Positions 1-12,500 are shown, counted from the stretch's first letter. The stretch: DNA of 64,000 nucleotides from Plantago major (GCA_026545765.1 CM048842.1:27380667-27444666); one strand, 5' to 3'. Made by a program: numbers and translations. The notes: generated by a model from the sequence alone, not told the origin.

Positions 1-364
1 GTAAACCATAGTGCACTTGGTGTTATATACAACATACTCTTCCCCAAACCAATTCTCGCACATAGTAACGATTATGCCTTATCCTAGAACATAAGCATGT
101 AAACAATAGTGCATCAAATTTTTACTACAAGTGTTTTCTCTTATTCTATAGTGCAAAACATATCCTACTTAGTTACATGAAATAATCAAATGAAAAACCA
201 AGTGAATACGCAAACACATTTCAACAAGCAACCTTCATCAACCAAACACTTATCAATCCCCAGAAATTCCACCAAGCTAACATGGATTGTGACTTAACAT
301 AATATTTACGATGATACTAAGCATAGTCACATACTCAAATAAGTAGTAATTTCTGAGCGCATCA
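1..364 (+). mobile_element. 3' part of a Gypsy-like LTR
   Basis: The stretch ends in GCGCATCA, followed six bases later by a primer-binding site, so it reads as the right part of a 5' LTR on the plus strand. The last bases (AAGTAGTAATTTCTGAG) resemble the LTR end of element C (AAGTAGTAATTTGAGCATATCA region at 27133-27154), which suggests a related family. The LTR start lies outside the window. I see no coding sequence in it. Confidence 0.6.
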
Positions 365-1306
365 GAAATTTGGCGCCACTTCCAGGGAGTTGAATCCTAC
401 ATTCTTTTAGAGTAGGATGAATTGTGTTAGTTGCGTATATTTTGTTTTATTTATTTCAAAAACCAAAAAAAAATCAAAATAATCAAAAAGCCCAAAATTT
501 TTTATTCTTGTGGATTATTTTTTAGTACTAACGGAAACTAACATTTCATTTAGTTCTGTTGGGATAGAGAAATTTTTTCTGCAGATATATATGGCAAGGT
601 ATGGAGAATTTTTGATACCTAAGGTCGTGGTATGAAAGCCACCAACGTTCCTTGAGTCTAAGGCTAAGTAGTATGATCTTGATCAAGATTGGAGTGTGCG
701 GACAAGGAAGGTAAGTAACAGGGGAGGCAAATGTCGCTACGAATTTGCTAACCCGAAGAAGGAAGAAGTCGATGCAAACGACTATAACAAAAGCACATTT
801 ACCGCTTTGCACTTAGATGTAGGTTAGCATATAGCTAGTATTTGTGATTTGTAATTTAATTTGCATTGGATTTGAACAATTTACTGCTTTTTTAGTGTAT
901 CTCTTATTTTAGATATATAAAGAAAAACTTGTGAAAAATATTTTCTGCAGAAAGTAGAGCCCACCGCGGTGAGCAGACAACTCATTGTGGTCTAGCCAAG
1001 ATAGAAATTTTTCTGTCCTAGCTTGACCGTGCTGAGAGGGTTGTCCACCGCGGTGAGCCCTGGGAATAGGAAGGGGCGGAGGAGCTCGTCTTCCTCATTC
1101 TTTCTTACTTCCATTTCCGTTTTCTTCCCCAATTTTCGAAGTTTTCTCTCAATTCTCCACTAATTCACTTAGGTAATAGACCGATTTGAAGCTAGTGAGT
1201 TCCTCTAGTTCTTGCAAGCTTTCAATTCCTCTTTGCATCCATCAATTTCTCTGAATTCGAGGTAATTCTTTCTACTCTCTATACTTTGCAATTTGGATTT
1301 TGTACT
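365..1306 (+). mobile_element. Internal remnant of a Gypsy-like element
   Basis: Decayed sequence downstream of the primer site. No frame longer than about 90 codons is convincing. The stretch near 764-780 (AACGACTATAACAAAAG) resembles the conserved post-gag segment of element C near 28030, so this is probably non-coding internal DNA of a related non-autonomous element. Two copies of the CACCGCGGTGAG palindrome motif lie near 963 and 1051. Part of 950-1300 could instead be a further LTR fragment, because the palindrome is otherwise an LTR feature in this family. Confidence 0.45.
371..388 (+). promoter_or_regulatory. Primer-binding site, tRNA-Asp type, diverged
   Basis: TGGCGCCACTTCCAGGGA matches most of the tRNA-Asp complement TGGCGCCGTTGCCGGGGA used by Athila/Tat Gypsy elements. 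It sits six bases after the LTR end, the usual spacing. The better-kept version in element C is at 27159. Confidence 0.65.
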
Positions 1307-2490
1307 TGATTATGATTAAAATTGACAAAAGTAGAAAAAGCGATTGTAATAGACAGATAAGGCTCTTAACCATAGGATCGTTCTCTCGAGAAATTTATTA
1401 AGCTAGCTCTATAGAATAGACTCGCTTGTGTTGGTTGTAAATAGATAGTATGGATAGTGATACTTCAACCCTAGAATATAATCTAACATGCACAAGACAA
1501 GGTAAAACCTAGATCATGCAATTCTATAAACAATGAAGCAAATAAATCCTTTCATGAAGTGTGCTGATATGAGAATGACCAGTTAAGGATACACTAATCG
1601 TAGTTCATCACCTTGCTATTGATAGTTCAACCAAATACGGGCTATAAGTACGTAATCACTACGAAGAGCCTGTAACGAGCTATTCAATCATACAGATATA
1701 GCCTAATTAATAATTAGGACACTAACAAGTTCACACCGATTAACCAAGATTCAGTAATCAAAGTAACAACCTGTCACGTATAAACTTAAACAACAATTTT
1801 TGCACGATTGATACCTGGATACGTCAGTAATAAGAGATCATCAGAAAGGAAATAATACTTCTATTGCAAGAGAGATTGAATCTCTAGAGTGTTTACAATG
1901 CTTGGATTGAAAGAAAATAGACCAAGAAGGTTTGAAGATATGTTAAAGACTGAATACAAGTGACCTATTTATAGAACCAAGGAAGTAGAAATTTGAAATA
2001 ATGGGAAAAAACTGCCAGAAAATGTGGGTTGAACTGGTCTTGATCAGCTCTCACGGTGGTGAGCCTCTAGATGGTGCCTGGCTCGTCGTGGTCTACTCTT
2101 CTGATAGACTATTCGATATTGTTTTGCACTTCAGGACCGCGATGAGCCCCTGTGTTGACGGAGCTCACCGCGGTGAGCCTCCCATCCGGGGAAACTCCCA
2201 TTTTTCCCACTTCTTCCTTTTTTTACTCCCTTTTCTCAACCTCCTTGTCACCTCTTTGGAATAGTGGCCCACTACTTGGCTTTGGTGTGCTTCTAGAAGC
2301 TTGGATAGGCTTCGATTTTGCATACACTCCTCCAAATCCTTGCCTTTTACACTAAAACACCTGAAAAAATACAAAAACACACAAAATACCCAAACGTGAA
2401 AATGCACTAAAACACTACAAAAAAGACTAAAGGACATAATAAAATACGGTTAAAAAAGACTAAATGAGTCGTTAAAATATCGACTCATCA
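1307..2490 (-). mobile_element. Gypsy-like LTR, family A, minus orientation
   Basis: About 1.18 kb. On the minus strand it begins TGATGAGTCGATATTTTAA, the same start as the LTR at 34762, and it contains the same GAGAACGAYCCT-type motif near its other end. It carries three to four GCTCACCGCGGTGAGC-like palindromes (2050-2180) and a minus-strand TATA box at 1966-1973. Copia copy S1 resumes directly at 2491, so this is the right edge of an insertion into S1. No partner LTR or target duplication is visible in the window. Confidence 0.7.
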
Positions 2491-4944
2491 TATGCTCAGC
2501 TTGCCAATTAGGGAAACAAGCCAAAACATCTTTCAAGTATAAAACTAGACATTCCAGTGTGAGGCACAACAACTGTTACATATGGATCTCTTTGAGTCCT
2601 CAGTAACCAGTTATGCAAGAATGAAGTATGGTCTGGTTGTTGTAGATGAAAACTCAAGATTCATTTGGGATGTTTTTCTCAAACAAAAATCTGACGCAAA
2701 GGTCGAGATACTAAGCCTGCTGAATAAGCTTGAAGTCATGAAAACTGACAAGGTATCTGTGATCTAAATAGACCATCGTACTGAGTTTGTAAACCAGTAC
2801 ATAAAAGAGTTTTGTACTTGCAAAGGTATACAACATCAACTATCTTCAGTAAGGACACCACAACAAAATGGTGTTGTTGAAAGGAAGAATAGGACCCTAA
2901 AAGAAGCAGCAAGAACAATGCTTGCTGACACTGAAATAACTGAAATCTATTGGGTTGAAGCTGTAAATACAACATGCTACACTCAAAATAGATGTTTGTT
3001 CAACAAACGCCATGATAAGACTCCTTATGAGTTATTGATTGGTAGACCCCCTAGTACCAAACATTTAAGGGTGATTGCTTGCAGATGTTTTGTTCTTAAC
3101 AATGGAAAAGAATATCTTAGAACATTTCAACCAAAGTCAGATGAAGGAGTATTTCTTGGTTATTCAATGAATAGCAAAGCTTACAAAATCTACAACAAAA
3201 GGACACAGAAGATTGAAGAATCTGCCCATGTAGTATTCTATGAATGAAACAAGAAAGTACCCTTGAATGAAGAACTCTTAGATAGGTTCAATGAACTCAT
3301 GATCAAGGATTCTGAACAAGAATCTCAGCAAGGAAATTATTATGTCATTCACGAAGAAAAGCAACCATTGCCAAGTAACAACCAGATGACTCTGAGACAT
3401 GATGAAGAGTTTCCTATGAGAAATCCAAAAATGGATCAAGACACTGAGAATCTTCATCATCAAGAGGTCTTTGACTAGGAGGTTGCTGTGAATCCTGTCT
3501 CATATACCCAGGACACTAAACAAGTGTCAGATATCCCAATCACATCACAAGTGCCAGATATCTTAGATACTGAACAAGTATCTTATCATGATCATAATGA
3601 TACAGAAATGAATCAAAATGATAATGATCCTACTAGTTCTAAACCCATTATGAAATGGATTAGAGATCATCCTGTAAAGGATGTGATAGGTCCTTTAGAC
3701 CAAGGGGTAAGAACTAGGAGAGCAATTGCTGAAAATGCAAATTCTCTCTATGGATGTTTCATCTCAGACATTGAACCAAAGACCATTGAAGAAGCATTAA
3801 AAGACCAAGATTGGATCTTAGCAATGCAAGAAGAGTTGGATCAATTTGAGAGAAACAAAGTCTGAAAACTAGTTCCCTACATTGATGGAATATCTTTCAT
3901 AGGAACTAAGTGGGTTTTCAGAAACATGATGAATGAAACTGGTTAAATAACCAAAAACAAAGCAAGGTTGGTTGCCAAGGGATTCACCTAGACCGAAGGA
4001 CTAGATTTTGATGAGTCATATGCTCCAGTTGAAAGATTGGATGCAATCAGACTATTTCTAGCCTTTGCAGCTTATAATGACTTTAAAGTTTACCAAATGA
4101 ATGTCAAGAGTGCATTCCTAAATGGTGATCTTGCTGAGGAAGTCTATGTTGAGCAACCACCTGGTTTTGAAGTTTCCTCAGAAAGCAAGATGGTCTATAA
4201 GCTTCAGAAAGCTCTATATGGGCATAAACAAGCTCCAAGAGCATGGTATGACACATTGGCCTGGTACTTGCTGGGAAATGGATTCAAGAAAGGAGAAGTT
4301 GACAAAACTCTCTTTACATTGAACCATGATGGGAAACTACTCTTAGTAAAAGTTTATGTTGATGGCATAATCTTTGGATCTAAGGACAAGCAACTTTGTG
4401 AAGACTTTGCTGAGCTCATGAAAAGTAAATTTTAGATGAGCAAGATGGGAGAATTGAATTACTTCCTAGGGTTGCAAGTTAAGCAATTTTATGTTCATTA
4501 GTCAAAAAAAGTATGCAAAAGACATGCTCAATAAGTTTAATCTAAAGCCTTCGGAGAAGAATGCTAAGATACCTATGAGCATTGGAACCAAGACGACCTA
4601 TACTGAATCTGACAAGAGTGTTGAAGAACACTAGTATGGGAAATTAATTGTGTCTCTACTATACCTCACAGCAAGCAGACCAGATATTCAATATGTAGTT
4701 GGTGTATGTGCAAGATTTCAGACAAATCCTATGCAATCACACTATAAAACTGCTATGAAGATTCTAAGGTATGTTAAAGGTACTGTAGAAGTTCGATTGT
4801 GGTATCCAAAAGAGAGTGGTTTGAGTTTAGTTGGCTATTCAGATGCTGACTATGCTGGATCAATGCTTGATAGAAAAAGTATCTCAAGAACATGTCAATT
4901 CCTTGGTACTAGACTTATATCATGGTTCAACAAGAAGCAAAACT
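2491..4944 (+). pseudogene. Copia copy S1: pol fragment (integrase to RNase H)
   Basis: A fossil Ty1/Copia pol of SIRE/Maximus type, already inside the integrase zinc region at 2491 (ICSACQMGK-type sequence in its sisters). Integrase core and its C-terminal part span about 2580-3250, reverse transcriptase about 3640-4640 with the [12 protein letters not shown]-type and YVDGIIFGS-type blocks, and RNase H begins near 4800. It is the oldest-looking Copia copy here, with about eight breaks. It is cut on the left by the family-A Gypsy piece and on the right by Copia copy S3. The rest of S1 lies beyond the window. Confidence 0.85.
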
Positions 4945-5336
4945 TGTTAGGAATATCTGTTTAGATTTTGATCAGCAACCTAATGACTTATCTTAGCACA
5001 GAAAGGTGCTTAGTACTCTTGGTTCACGTGAACACTGTAAAAGAGGAAAATCACTAAGTATGTTAGTCTAGAAAATCTGATATAGGATGTTGGGTCTCTG
5101 AATGTAATTTTTATTTATTTGAATAAGACCAAGAAGGAAGCATCCAAGCAAAGGAACTCATTTTCAGAAGACTGATGTTTGCTCAAGATTGCTGAAGACT
5201 AAGGAGAAAAGTCTCCTCAGATACCTATGTCCAGAAACCTTGAGGAAACAAGTATTTTGATTAAACAAGTTACTCAAAGGATATCTGGGAACACAAGTGT
5301 ACTAAGTAAGGAATGTGTCAAGTCTCAAAATGCTTC
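4945..5336 (+). repeat. S3 5' LTR, first part
   Basis: Begins TGTTAGGAATATCTG, the family LTR start, directly after the RNase H text of S1. The LTR is split here by S2 and goes on at 17084. The two parts total about 1.56 kb. Confidence 0.85.
5332..5336 (+). repeat. Left target-site duplication of S2 (GCTTC)
   Basis: GCTTC precedes the S2 5' LTR and recurs exactly at 17079-17083 after the S2 3' LTR, as expected of a 5-base Copia target duplication. Confidence 0.9.
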
Positions 5337-6075
5337 TGTTAGGAAATTTATTAGATATTTTGTTAGAAATATCTGTTTAGATTTTGATCAGCAACATGAT
5401 GACTTATCTTAGTCTCAGAAAGGTGATTAGTACTCTTGGTTCACTTGAACATTGTAAAAGAGGAAACCCACTAAGTATGATAGTCTAGCTAATCTTGTAT
5501 AGGATGATAGGTCTCAAATGTAATTTTTATTTTATGAAGAGAAGACCAAGAAGAAGACATCCAAACAGAACAAGTTCAACGACATTGAAGATTTGAAGAC
5601 TGCACAAGATTACTGAAACAGTTTTACAGATACCTTGGCCAGATATCTTGAAGACACGAATAGTTTTAAACAAACTGTGTCACAAGAGATATCTGAGAAA
5701 TAAAAGGTCTATCTGAAAACAAGGAAAGTGTCCACAGATATCTATTCTCAGATACCTTGAGCTTTAACCACATTTCTGAAAAAGAAATATATATATTGCA
5801 AACAAAGTTGTTTCAATAAAAGTGGTATCTGAAGTTAAAGATAAGAACATGCAAAGAATCAGAGAGATCTGATCAAGGTTGTCTCTGATACAAAGCATAG
5901 TTCGTTAACTCTGAGACAAAAGTATAGTACAATGCATTAAATGCATGGACAGAGATGTATAACGCAGCGGTAACCGAAGAAGAAGACAAACCTACATAAG
6001 ATTATACACAGATATCAATAGTTTGAATTTGATTTAAGCCTAACGGATACTATTCAAACGGCACTCAAATTCATC

Positions 6076-6083
6076 TATAAATA
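6076..6083 (+). promoter_or_regulatory. S2 LTR TATA box
   Basis: TATAAATA in the context TCATCTATAAATATC. The same box in the same context lies at 16166 (S2 3' LTR), 17269 (S3) and 45212 (S5). Transcription would start about 30 bases on, which puts the stem-loop boxes in the RNA leader. Confidence 0.7.
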
Positions 6084-6483
6084 TCAATACTTAGACTGCT
6101 TGAGAAGAGACACTACACAACCTGAAGAACTTACACTGAACACATATCTTAATCTCTCAAGCAAACTACTTACTCTCAAAGCTTTCTGTTGCGACCAAAG
6201 CTCCTGATCTTAAGTAGTACTAAAGTTCTAAATGTCCTGATCCTAAACAAGCACAACTATCTATGAAAGAGTTGAATTGAAAGATCAAGTATCTGAGATT
6301 CATTCTCTAGAACATTTATCTAAGACTTGGGTCAGTAAAAAGAACAAGATACCATACATTGAAAAGTGTATTAAGTATACTTGATTCACAGAGCTATCTG
6401 ATTAACTGAAAAGTTATTAAAGAAGCTCATCTGACAACTCAAACCAAAACCAACACCATCACTGGCGTGGAGTACAGGAAGTA

Positions 6484-6642
6484 CTTAGTTTGAGAAACTA
6501 AGGAATAACTCCAAGGTTATTGAGCACAGGAAGTACTTAGCTTGGGAAGCTAGAGAATAGCTCAAAAAGGTTTCTGAGTACAGGAAGTACTTGGCTGTGA
6601 AAGCCGGGGAACAACTCAGGGGGAACATTTGGTTGGGAACCA
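6484..6642 (+). repeat. Tandem stem-loop boxes in the S2 LTR leader
   Basis: Three degenerate tandem boxes begin with AGGAAGTACTTRG. Each forms a short hairpin: CTTAGTTT/AAACTAAG (6484-6502), TAGCTT/AAGCTA around GGG (6538-6552) and GGCT/AGCC (6593-6605). A fourth hairpin, TGGTT/AACCA around GGG, follows at 6630-6642. S3 and S5 carry the same system with different stem bases. Confidence 0.75.
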
Positions 6643-6994
6643 TTTGTTTAAGGAATCTTAGAATAGGATTTTTGTAAGGTGACCTCAATTATCTATTCTA
6701 GTGAATTCTAGGTCTTTGGAAGACTGAAGTGGATTAGTTGGAGGATTACACCACTTCCAGATACCACTATACTTGCTGTGTTATTTACTTTTTTGTACTT
6801 ACATTTCAGCAACACACACACACACACTTTAACTGTTTCTACACTTATCTATCTTAAGTCTTCCGTGCTCTGAATCTAAGTATCAGATATCTACACAGAT
6901 ATCTGAGAAATAGTTTTTATCGACAAAAGTTTTAAAAGACTATTCACCCCCCCCCCCTCTAGTCTTTTACTTTGCCGTTATCTGGACCAACAAG

Positions 6995-7006
6995 TGGTAT
7001 CAGAGC
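6995..7006 (+). promoter_or_regulatory. S2 primer-binding site, initiator tRNA-Met
   Basis: TGGTATCAGAGC, the classic plant Copia primer site complementary to the 3' end of initiator tRNA-Met, two bases after the LTR. Confidence 0.93.
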
Positions 7007-7106
7007 AGGAGGTTCACAAGCCTTCCTTGAACCTAGATCCCCAGATAGGTGAAGGAACTTTGTCCATTTTCGAGGACTATTTAATTTGTGTGTTAAGTGT
7101 GCAGGA

Positions 7107-9583
7107 ATGTCTCTGAGTGATGCACCCGTTCTCAAACCAGAGAACTACGAGAAATGGAAAAATAACATGATGCTCCACCTTGAAGCCATAAGTGACGAAA
7201 TGATCGAAGTGATAAAGAATGGCCCAATAGTTATTCAACAACTTAAACAAGTCATGGAGGTTTCTAATGGTAGAGACAGAGATCAAAGCGATGGATCTTC
7301 ACAACCGATCGTCAACAAGTGGGAGATCTACTAGTCAAGTTATTCTGAACAAAGCCCAGAGAACTCTGGACATCAGAAGATGCCAAGAGAAATCGTCTGG
7401 ATGGTCAAGCTCGTAATATCATCATCAGATCAACACCTAAGCACATACAGTGTAAACTGTTGGGTGCTAAAACGGCGAAAGTTGCCTGGCAACTGATTGA
7501 AGAAATCTGTGCAGGAACTGAGAAAACCAAAGAAAACAAGTTCGAAGTTCTCAAGTTGAAATTTCAAAATTTCAAACAAGGACCCACTGAAACTCTGGAA
7601 GAACTTGATTTCAGATTTACCACTCTCATGAGTGATATGGCAGCACTTGGGGAAAACAACAGATACTCCCAGTCAGAAAAGATTAAGACTATTGTCAGAA
7701 GTCTTAACCACAACTGGGAGCATACTAAATTCTTTTATTTTAACCAAGGAATGCCAAATATCACTCAAGTGGATCTCTTCTCACATCTTGCTACGGTTGA
7801 TTATGAGACAACACAAAGAGAACAAACAACCTGAAAAGTTGCGAACATTGCTCTAGTTGCTCAAGGAACTTCAAAAGAAGAAAAGCAAGGAAGAGGCGAG
7901 GATGCTCTTCTTTGCAAAGCAAATGAGCAAATATGTGTCACGAAAAATTGAGAGAAGAAATTCAAAGAGAAGTCAAAAAGCATCTAGGCTCAAACTATCA
8001 CCAAGACAAAAATATGCAAAGCTCATTTGAACAAGCCCATTTCGAAAGCATCATGTCTTGACAAGAGAAATTGGAAACGATATCATTTCTATTGTCGTAA
8101 ACCGGTCACTTCAAGAAGGATTGTCCGCCTTCAACAAACTAAGGACGGTGACAAGAAAGATAGAAGAATCTTGAAGAAGCTGTAAAGCTTTATTAATCAA
8201 GAAAGAAAGAAAATCAAACTCAATGGATGCTCTAGACTTTGAGACAGATTCAAGATGACAATTCAGATGACTCAACCTTACCATCACGTAATTATGTGGA
8301 GTTACTCATGATATAATCGACTTCGCCTCAAGAAGAATGAAATGTGGAGTTCTTTGAGATTGACGGTCCGCACATCTCTAACATAGAAATCATCTTATGG
8401 TGATGAGGTAACACATACTTCTTGTTATACTTATGAAAGTGATGAAGAAGAAATAAAAGATCTAGAAAATCTCAGGAAAGATCTTGACATCTATGAAAGA
8501 GAATTTCTAATGATCCGAGCTAGAGCCGAAAATCTTGAAGAAGAAAAGAATTCTCTTGCAAAGGAAAATTCTCAATTAGTTAAGATATCTGAGAAAAAGG
8601 ATGCTGAAAATGCATTACTCAAAGCTCAGATATCTGAGACTGAAAAGTCACATAAAGAAGCAATGGCTGAATTACGAAAGAAATATGAAGATCTTCTTTC
8701 TGAGAACAAGGAACTCGAAAAGAAAGAATTATCTTTTCAATCATATGCCAAAGCTAGTGACACTCTTACTGAAGTACAATCTTACTTAAGTGATCCTTCA
8801 GAAAAGAAAGGACTTGGGCAGAATACACAGACAGATTGTTCTATCACTCTGAATAAGAGTGAGGAAAGAAGAACATTTGTAAGTACTCAGCAAGATGGTT
8901 CCCATGCAATCTATAGTATCGGTCAGAAGACGAAGATTGTTGACAAAGGAAAGGCAGTTGCGACTAAACCTTTGTGGGAAAAACAAGTCAAAAACAAAAC
9001 TGTTATATCGTCTGAAAAGAAACACAACACTAAAAAGTGTAAACACCCACAGTGCTATGTCTCTCAAAAGGGTAGAATTGCAGGAGCTGGCAAATTCTCT
9101 CATGTCACTTTTCCTGGAAAGAAAGTGGATCAACCAAAGACTAGCAAAGCTGCTGACAAAAGATCTCAGATAGCCTCAAGTGCTCGAAACGGTATTGGCA
9201 ATAAAGGCATCGGGAAACAACTTGCTCATGAATACAAACAGGAGCAAGAACGATGGCTAAAGGCTAGAATTGCTCAAAGCAATTATCAGAAGTGGAAGTT
9301 GAATCAAGCCACTGAAAATCTGAATGCCAGGGCTAGAAGAAATCTGGCAAGGAAAGCTAAGTTTGCTGAAAAGCAAACTCAGAAACCTGACAGGTATCTG
9401 AAAGCACCAAATGGAGCACCTAGGAACACACCAAGGAAGAAAATAATTCTTAATAATGATAATCATTCAATTAGAATTCCTCCTTATGTTCCTATCAGAC
9501 AAAAGAATGTTCCAAGGAAATTCATTCAAAAATGGATTCCTACTGGAAGATTGTTTAGTCCTGATGGTTCCAATCAGAATTGA
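7107..9583 (+). pseudogene. gag: S2 gag
   Basis: Starts MSLSDAPVLKPENYEKW, the N-terminal block shared by S3 and S5 and typical of plant Copia gag of the UBN2/DUF4219 kind. The middle of the protein holds the capsid-like part and the remains of a CCHC zinc knuckle. A long tail (about 8510-9583) is coiled-coil first, then carries a CKHPQC motif, then a basic run (ARRNLARKAKFAEKQ). Gag would form the particle shell in the cytoplasm. It is broken in several places, worst in the middle. Confidence 0.85.
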
Positions 9584-9589
9584 GAACCT

Positions 9590-12500
9590 AATCTCCGTTT
9601 CACAGTGTAATGCTTCTGGACTAAAGCACAATGGCCATTTGATAGTGGATGGAAAGCACATGACAGGAGACAAAGCAAATCTGGTCGATTACAAAGCTTG
9701 CAACAGTGACCGGATATCGACGTTCGGAGGAGGATTAAATCCCTCTCAGGATTTGCAACGCGTCAAAATGGGAACATTAACAATCACCGTATTAAATGTT
9801 AAGGATTTGAAATATAATCTATTTAGCATGAGCCGCTTTGCATAATGGTTTTATCAGAAATTCAAAGCAAAATACTGCAAACTAATTGACAATAAGTCAA
9901 AGCAGACAGTCTTGGTTGCTCGGCGGAAAGGCAGTCGTTATGTTGCTGATTAGGCATCTGCCACAACTGAAGAATGTCTCATGGTGAGTCAATCTGGTCA
10001 CACAGAAGAGCACTGGTTATGGCACAAAAGAATGAGTCACTTGAACTTCAAAACTCTGAACAAACTTGCCAAGAAAGAGTTAGTGGTTGGCCTTCCCAAA
10101 ACATCTTTCAGAAAGGATGGTATCTGTTCTGCATGTCAGATGGGGAAATAATCCAAAATCTCTTTCAAGTCCAAAACTAGACACTCTAGTGTTAGACCAC
10201 TGCAACTACTACATATGGATCTTTTTGAATCATCTGTAACTAGTTATATGCGCAGAAAGAAATATGGTCGTTGTTGTAGATGACTTCTCAAGATTCACTT
10301 GGGTTGTATTTCAAACACAATCGATGCCAGGGTGGAGATACCAAACTTGCTGAAAAAGCTTGAAGTCATGAAAAATTACAAGGTATCTGCAATCAGAACA
10401 GACCATGGTACTGAGTTTGTCAACTAGTACATAAAGGAGTTTTGTACCTGCAAAGGTATACAACACCAACTTTCCTTTGTAAGAACACCTCAACAAAATG
10501 GTGTTGCAGAAAGGAAAAACAGAACCCTTAAAGAAGCTGCAAGGACGATGCTAGCTGACACTGAAATAAGTGAAGTTTATTGGGTTGAAACACAAACTGC
10601 TACACTCGTAATGTATGTTTGATAAACAAACACCATGACAAGACCCCTTATGAAATCTTGGTTGGTAGACCCCCTAATATCAAACATCTGAGAGTATTTG
10701 GTTGTAGATGTTTTGTTCTAAACAATGGAAAAGATTATCTGAAAACATTTCAACCAAAGGCAGATGAAGGTGTATTTCTTGGTTATTCCACGATTAGCAA
10801 AGCCTACAGAATTTACAACAAAAGAACAAAGAAAATTGAAGAATCAGTTCATGTTGTATTCTATGAAGGAAGTAAGAAAACACCTCCTAATGATGAACTC
10901 TCAGAAAGGTTCAAAGAACTAATGTTGAGGGATTCTGAAGAAGAGTCCTCAGAAAGGAGAAGCATCATTATGGAAAGTGAGGATGACTCTGACGTAGAAA
11001 AGCTTGATATGCCTAGTAACAACAAGATGACTCACAAACATGATGAAGAATTTCCTATGAAACTTCCAGAAATGGAAACTGAAGATATTCATCATGAAGC
11101 TATCTCGAAATAATCTCTGAAAGACATGTTCCAGATAGCTCAAACACTGAACAAGTGTCAGACATTAATTGCCCTTCTGAGGAGCAAAATGTCTTAGATA
11201 CTGAAAAAGTATCAAATCAAAATCCCAGTGATTCACATTCAAATCATTTAGATCTTGATCCTACTAGCACTAAACCTATGATGAGATGGATCAAGGATCA
11301 TCCTGCAAAAGATGTGATTGGACCGATTAATCAAGGTGTTAGGACTAGGAGAGCAATAGCTGAAAATGCTAATTCTCTCTTTGGATGTTTCATCTCAAAA
11401 ATTGAACCTAAAAATATAGAAGAAGCATTAGGAGACCAAGACTGGATCTCTGCAATGCAAGAAGAGTTGGATCAATTTGAGAGAAACAAAGTCTGGAAAC
11501 TAGTTCCATTTGTGGAAGGAATATCTGTGATTGGAACTAAATGGGTTTTCAGAAACAAAATGAATGAATCTGGTGAAATAAGCAGAAACAAAGCAAGATT
11601 GGTTGCCAAGGGATTTACCCAGACTGAAGGCTTAGATTTTGATGAGTCATATGCACCAGTTGCCAGATTGGATGCAATAAGACTCTTTCTAGCCTTTGCA
11701 GCTCATAAAGATTTTAAAGTTTATCAGATGGATGTCAAAAGTGCATTCTTGAACGGTGAACTTGCAGAAGAAGTTTATGTTGAGCAACCACCTGGCTTTG
11801 AAGTTTCCTCAGAAAGTAGAATGGTCTATAAACCATGTAAAGCTCAGATGGATCAAACAGGCTCCAAGAGCATGGTATGACACTTTGGCCAAATACCTTC
11901 TGGAAAGTGGTTTCAAGAAAGGTGAAGTTGATAAAACTTTATTTACCTTAAATCATGATGGGAAACTACTCTTAGTTCAAGTATATGTTGATGACATCAT
12001 ATTTGGATCTAAGGACAAGCAACTTTGTAATGACTTTGCAAATCTCATGAAAAGTAAGTTTGAGATGAGCATGATGGGAGAAATGAATTATTTTCTAGGA
12101 TTGCAAGTCAAGCAACTCAATGATGGAATATTCATTAGTCAAACAAAGTATGCAAAAGATATGCTCACAAAATTCAATCTTAAGCCTTCTGAAAAGAATG
12201 CTAAGATACCTATGAGCATTGGAACCCAAATGACCTATACTGAATCAGACAAGAGTGTTGAAGAACATAAGTATAGGAAATTGATAGGTTCACTACTTTA
12301 CCTCACTGCAAGTAGACCTGATATTCAATACGCCGTTGGAGTGTGTGCTAGATTTCAGACAAATCCGATGCAAACACACTACAACATTGTTATGAAAATA
12401 TTTAAGGTATGTAAAAGGTACAGTAGATGTAGGATTGTGGTATCCTAAAGAAAGCGGATTGAGTTTAGCTGGGTACTCAGACGCTGATTATGCTGGATCA

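Larger units (their letters stand above)
5337..6992 (+). repeat. S2 5' LTR
   Basis: About 1,656 bases, TGTTAGG to GACCAACA. It contains a TATA box at 6076-6083, a run of stem-loop boxes at 6484-6642, a CA microsatellite near 6810-6825 and a poly-C hairpin at about 6934-6968. Its start looks duplicated: TGTTAGGAAAT...TTAGATATTT is followed at once by TGTTAGAAATATCTG. Confidence 0.92.

Noticed and set aside
546-812. Minus-strand open frame of 88 codons
   Set aside because: It lies in decayed Gypsy-like internal sequence, has no recognisable domain and overlaps text related to the non-coding part of element C.
6995-7006. Possible tRNA gene piece
   Set aside because: TGGTATCAGAGC is the primer-binding site complement, without the rest of a tRNA. 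No tRNA gene was found.
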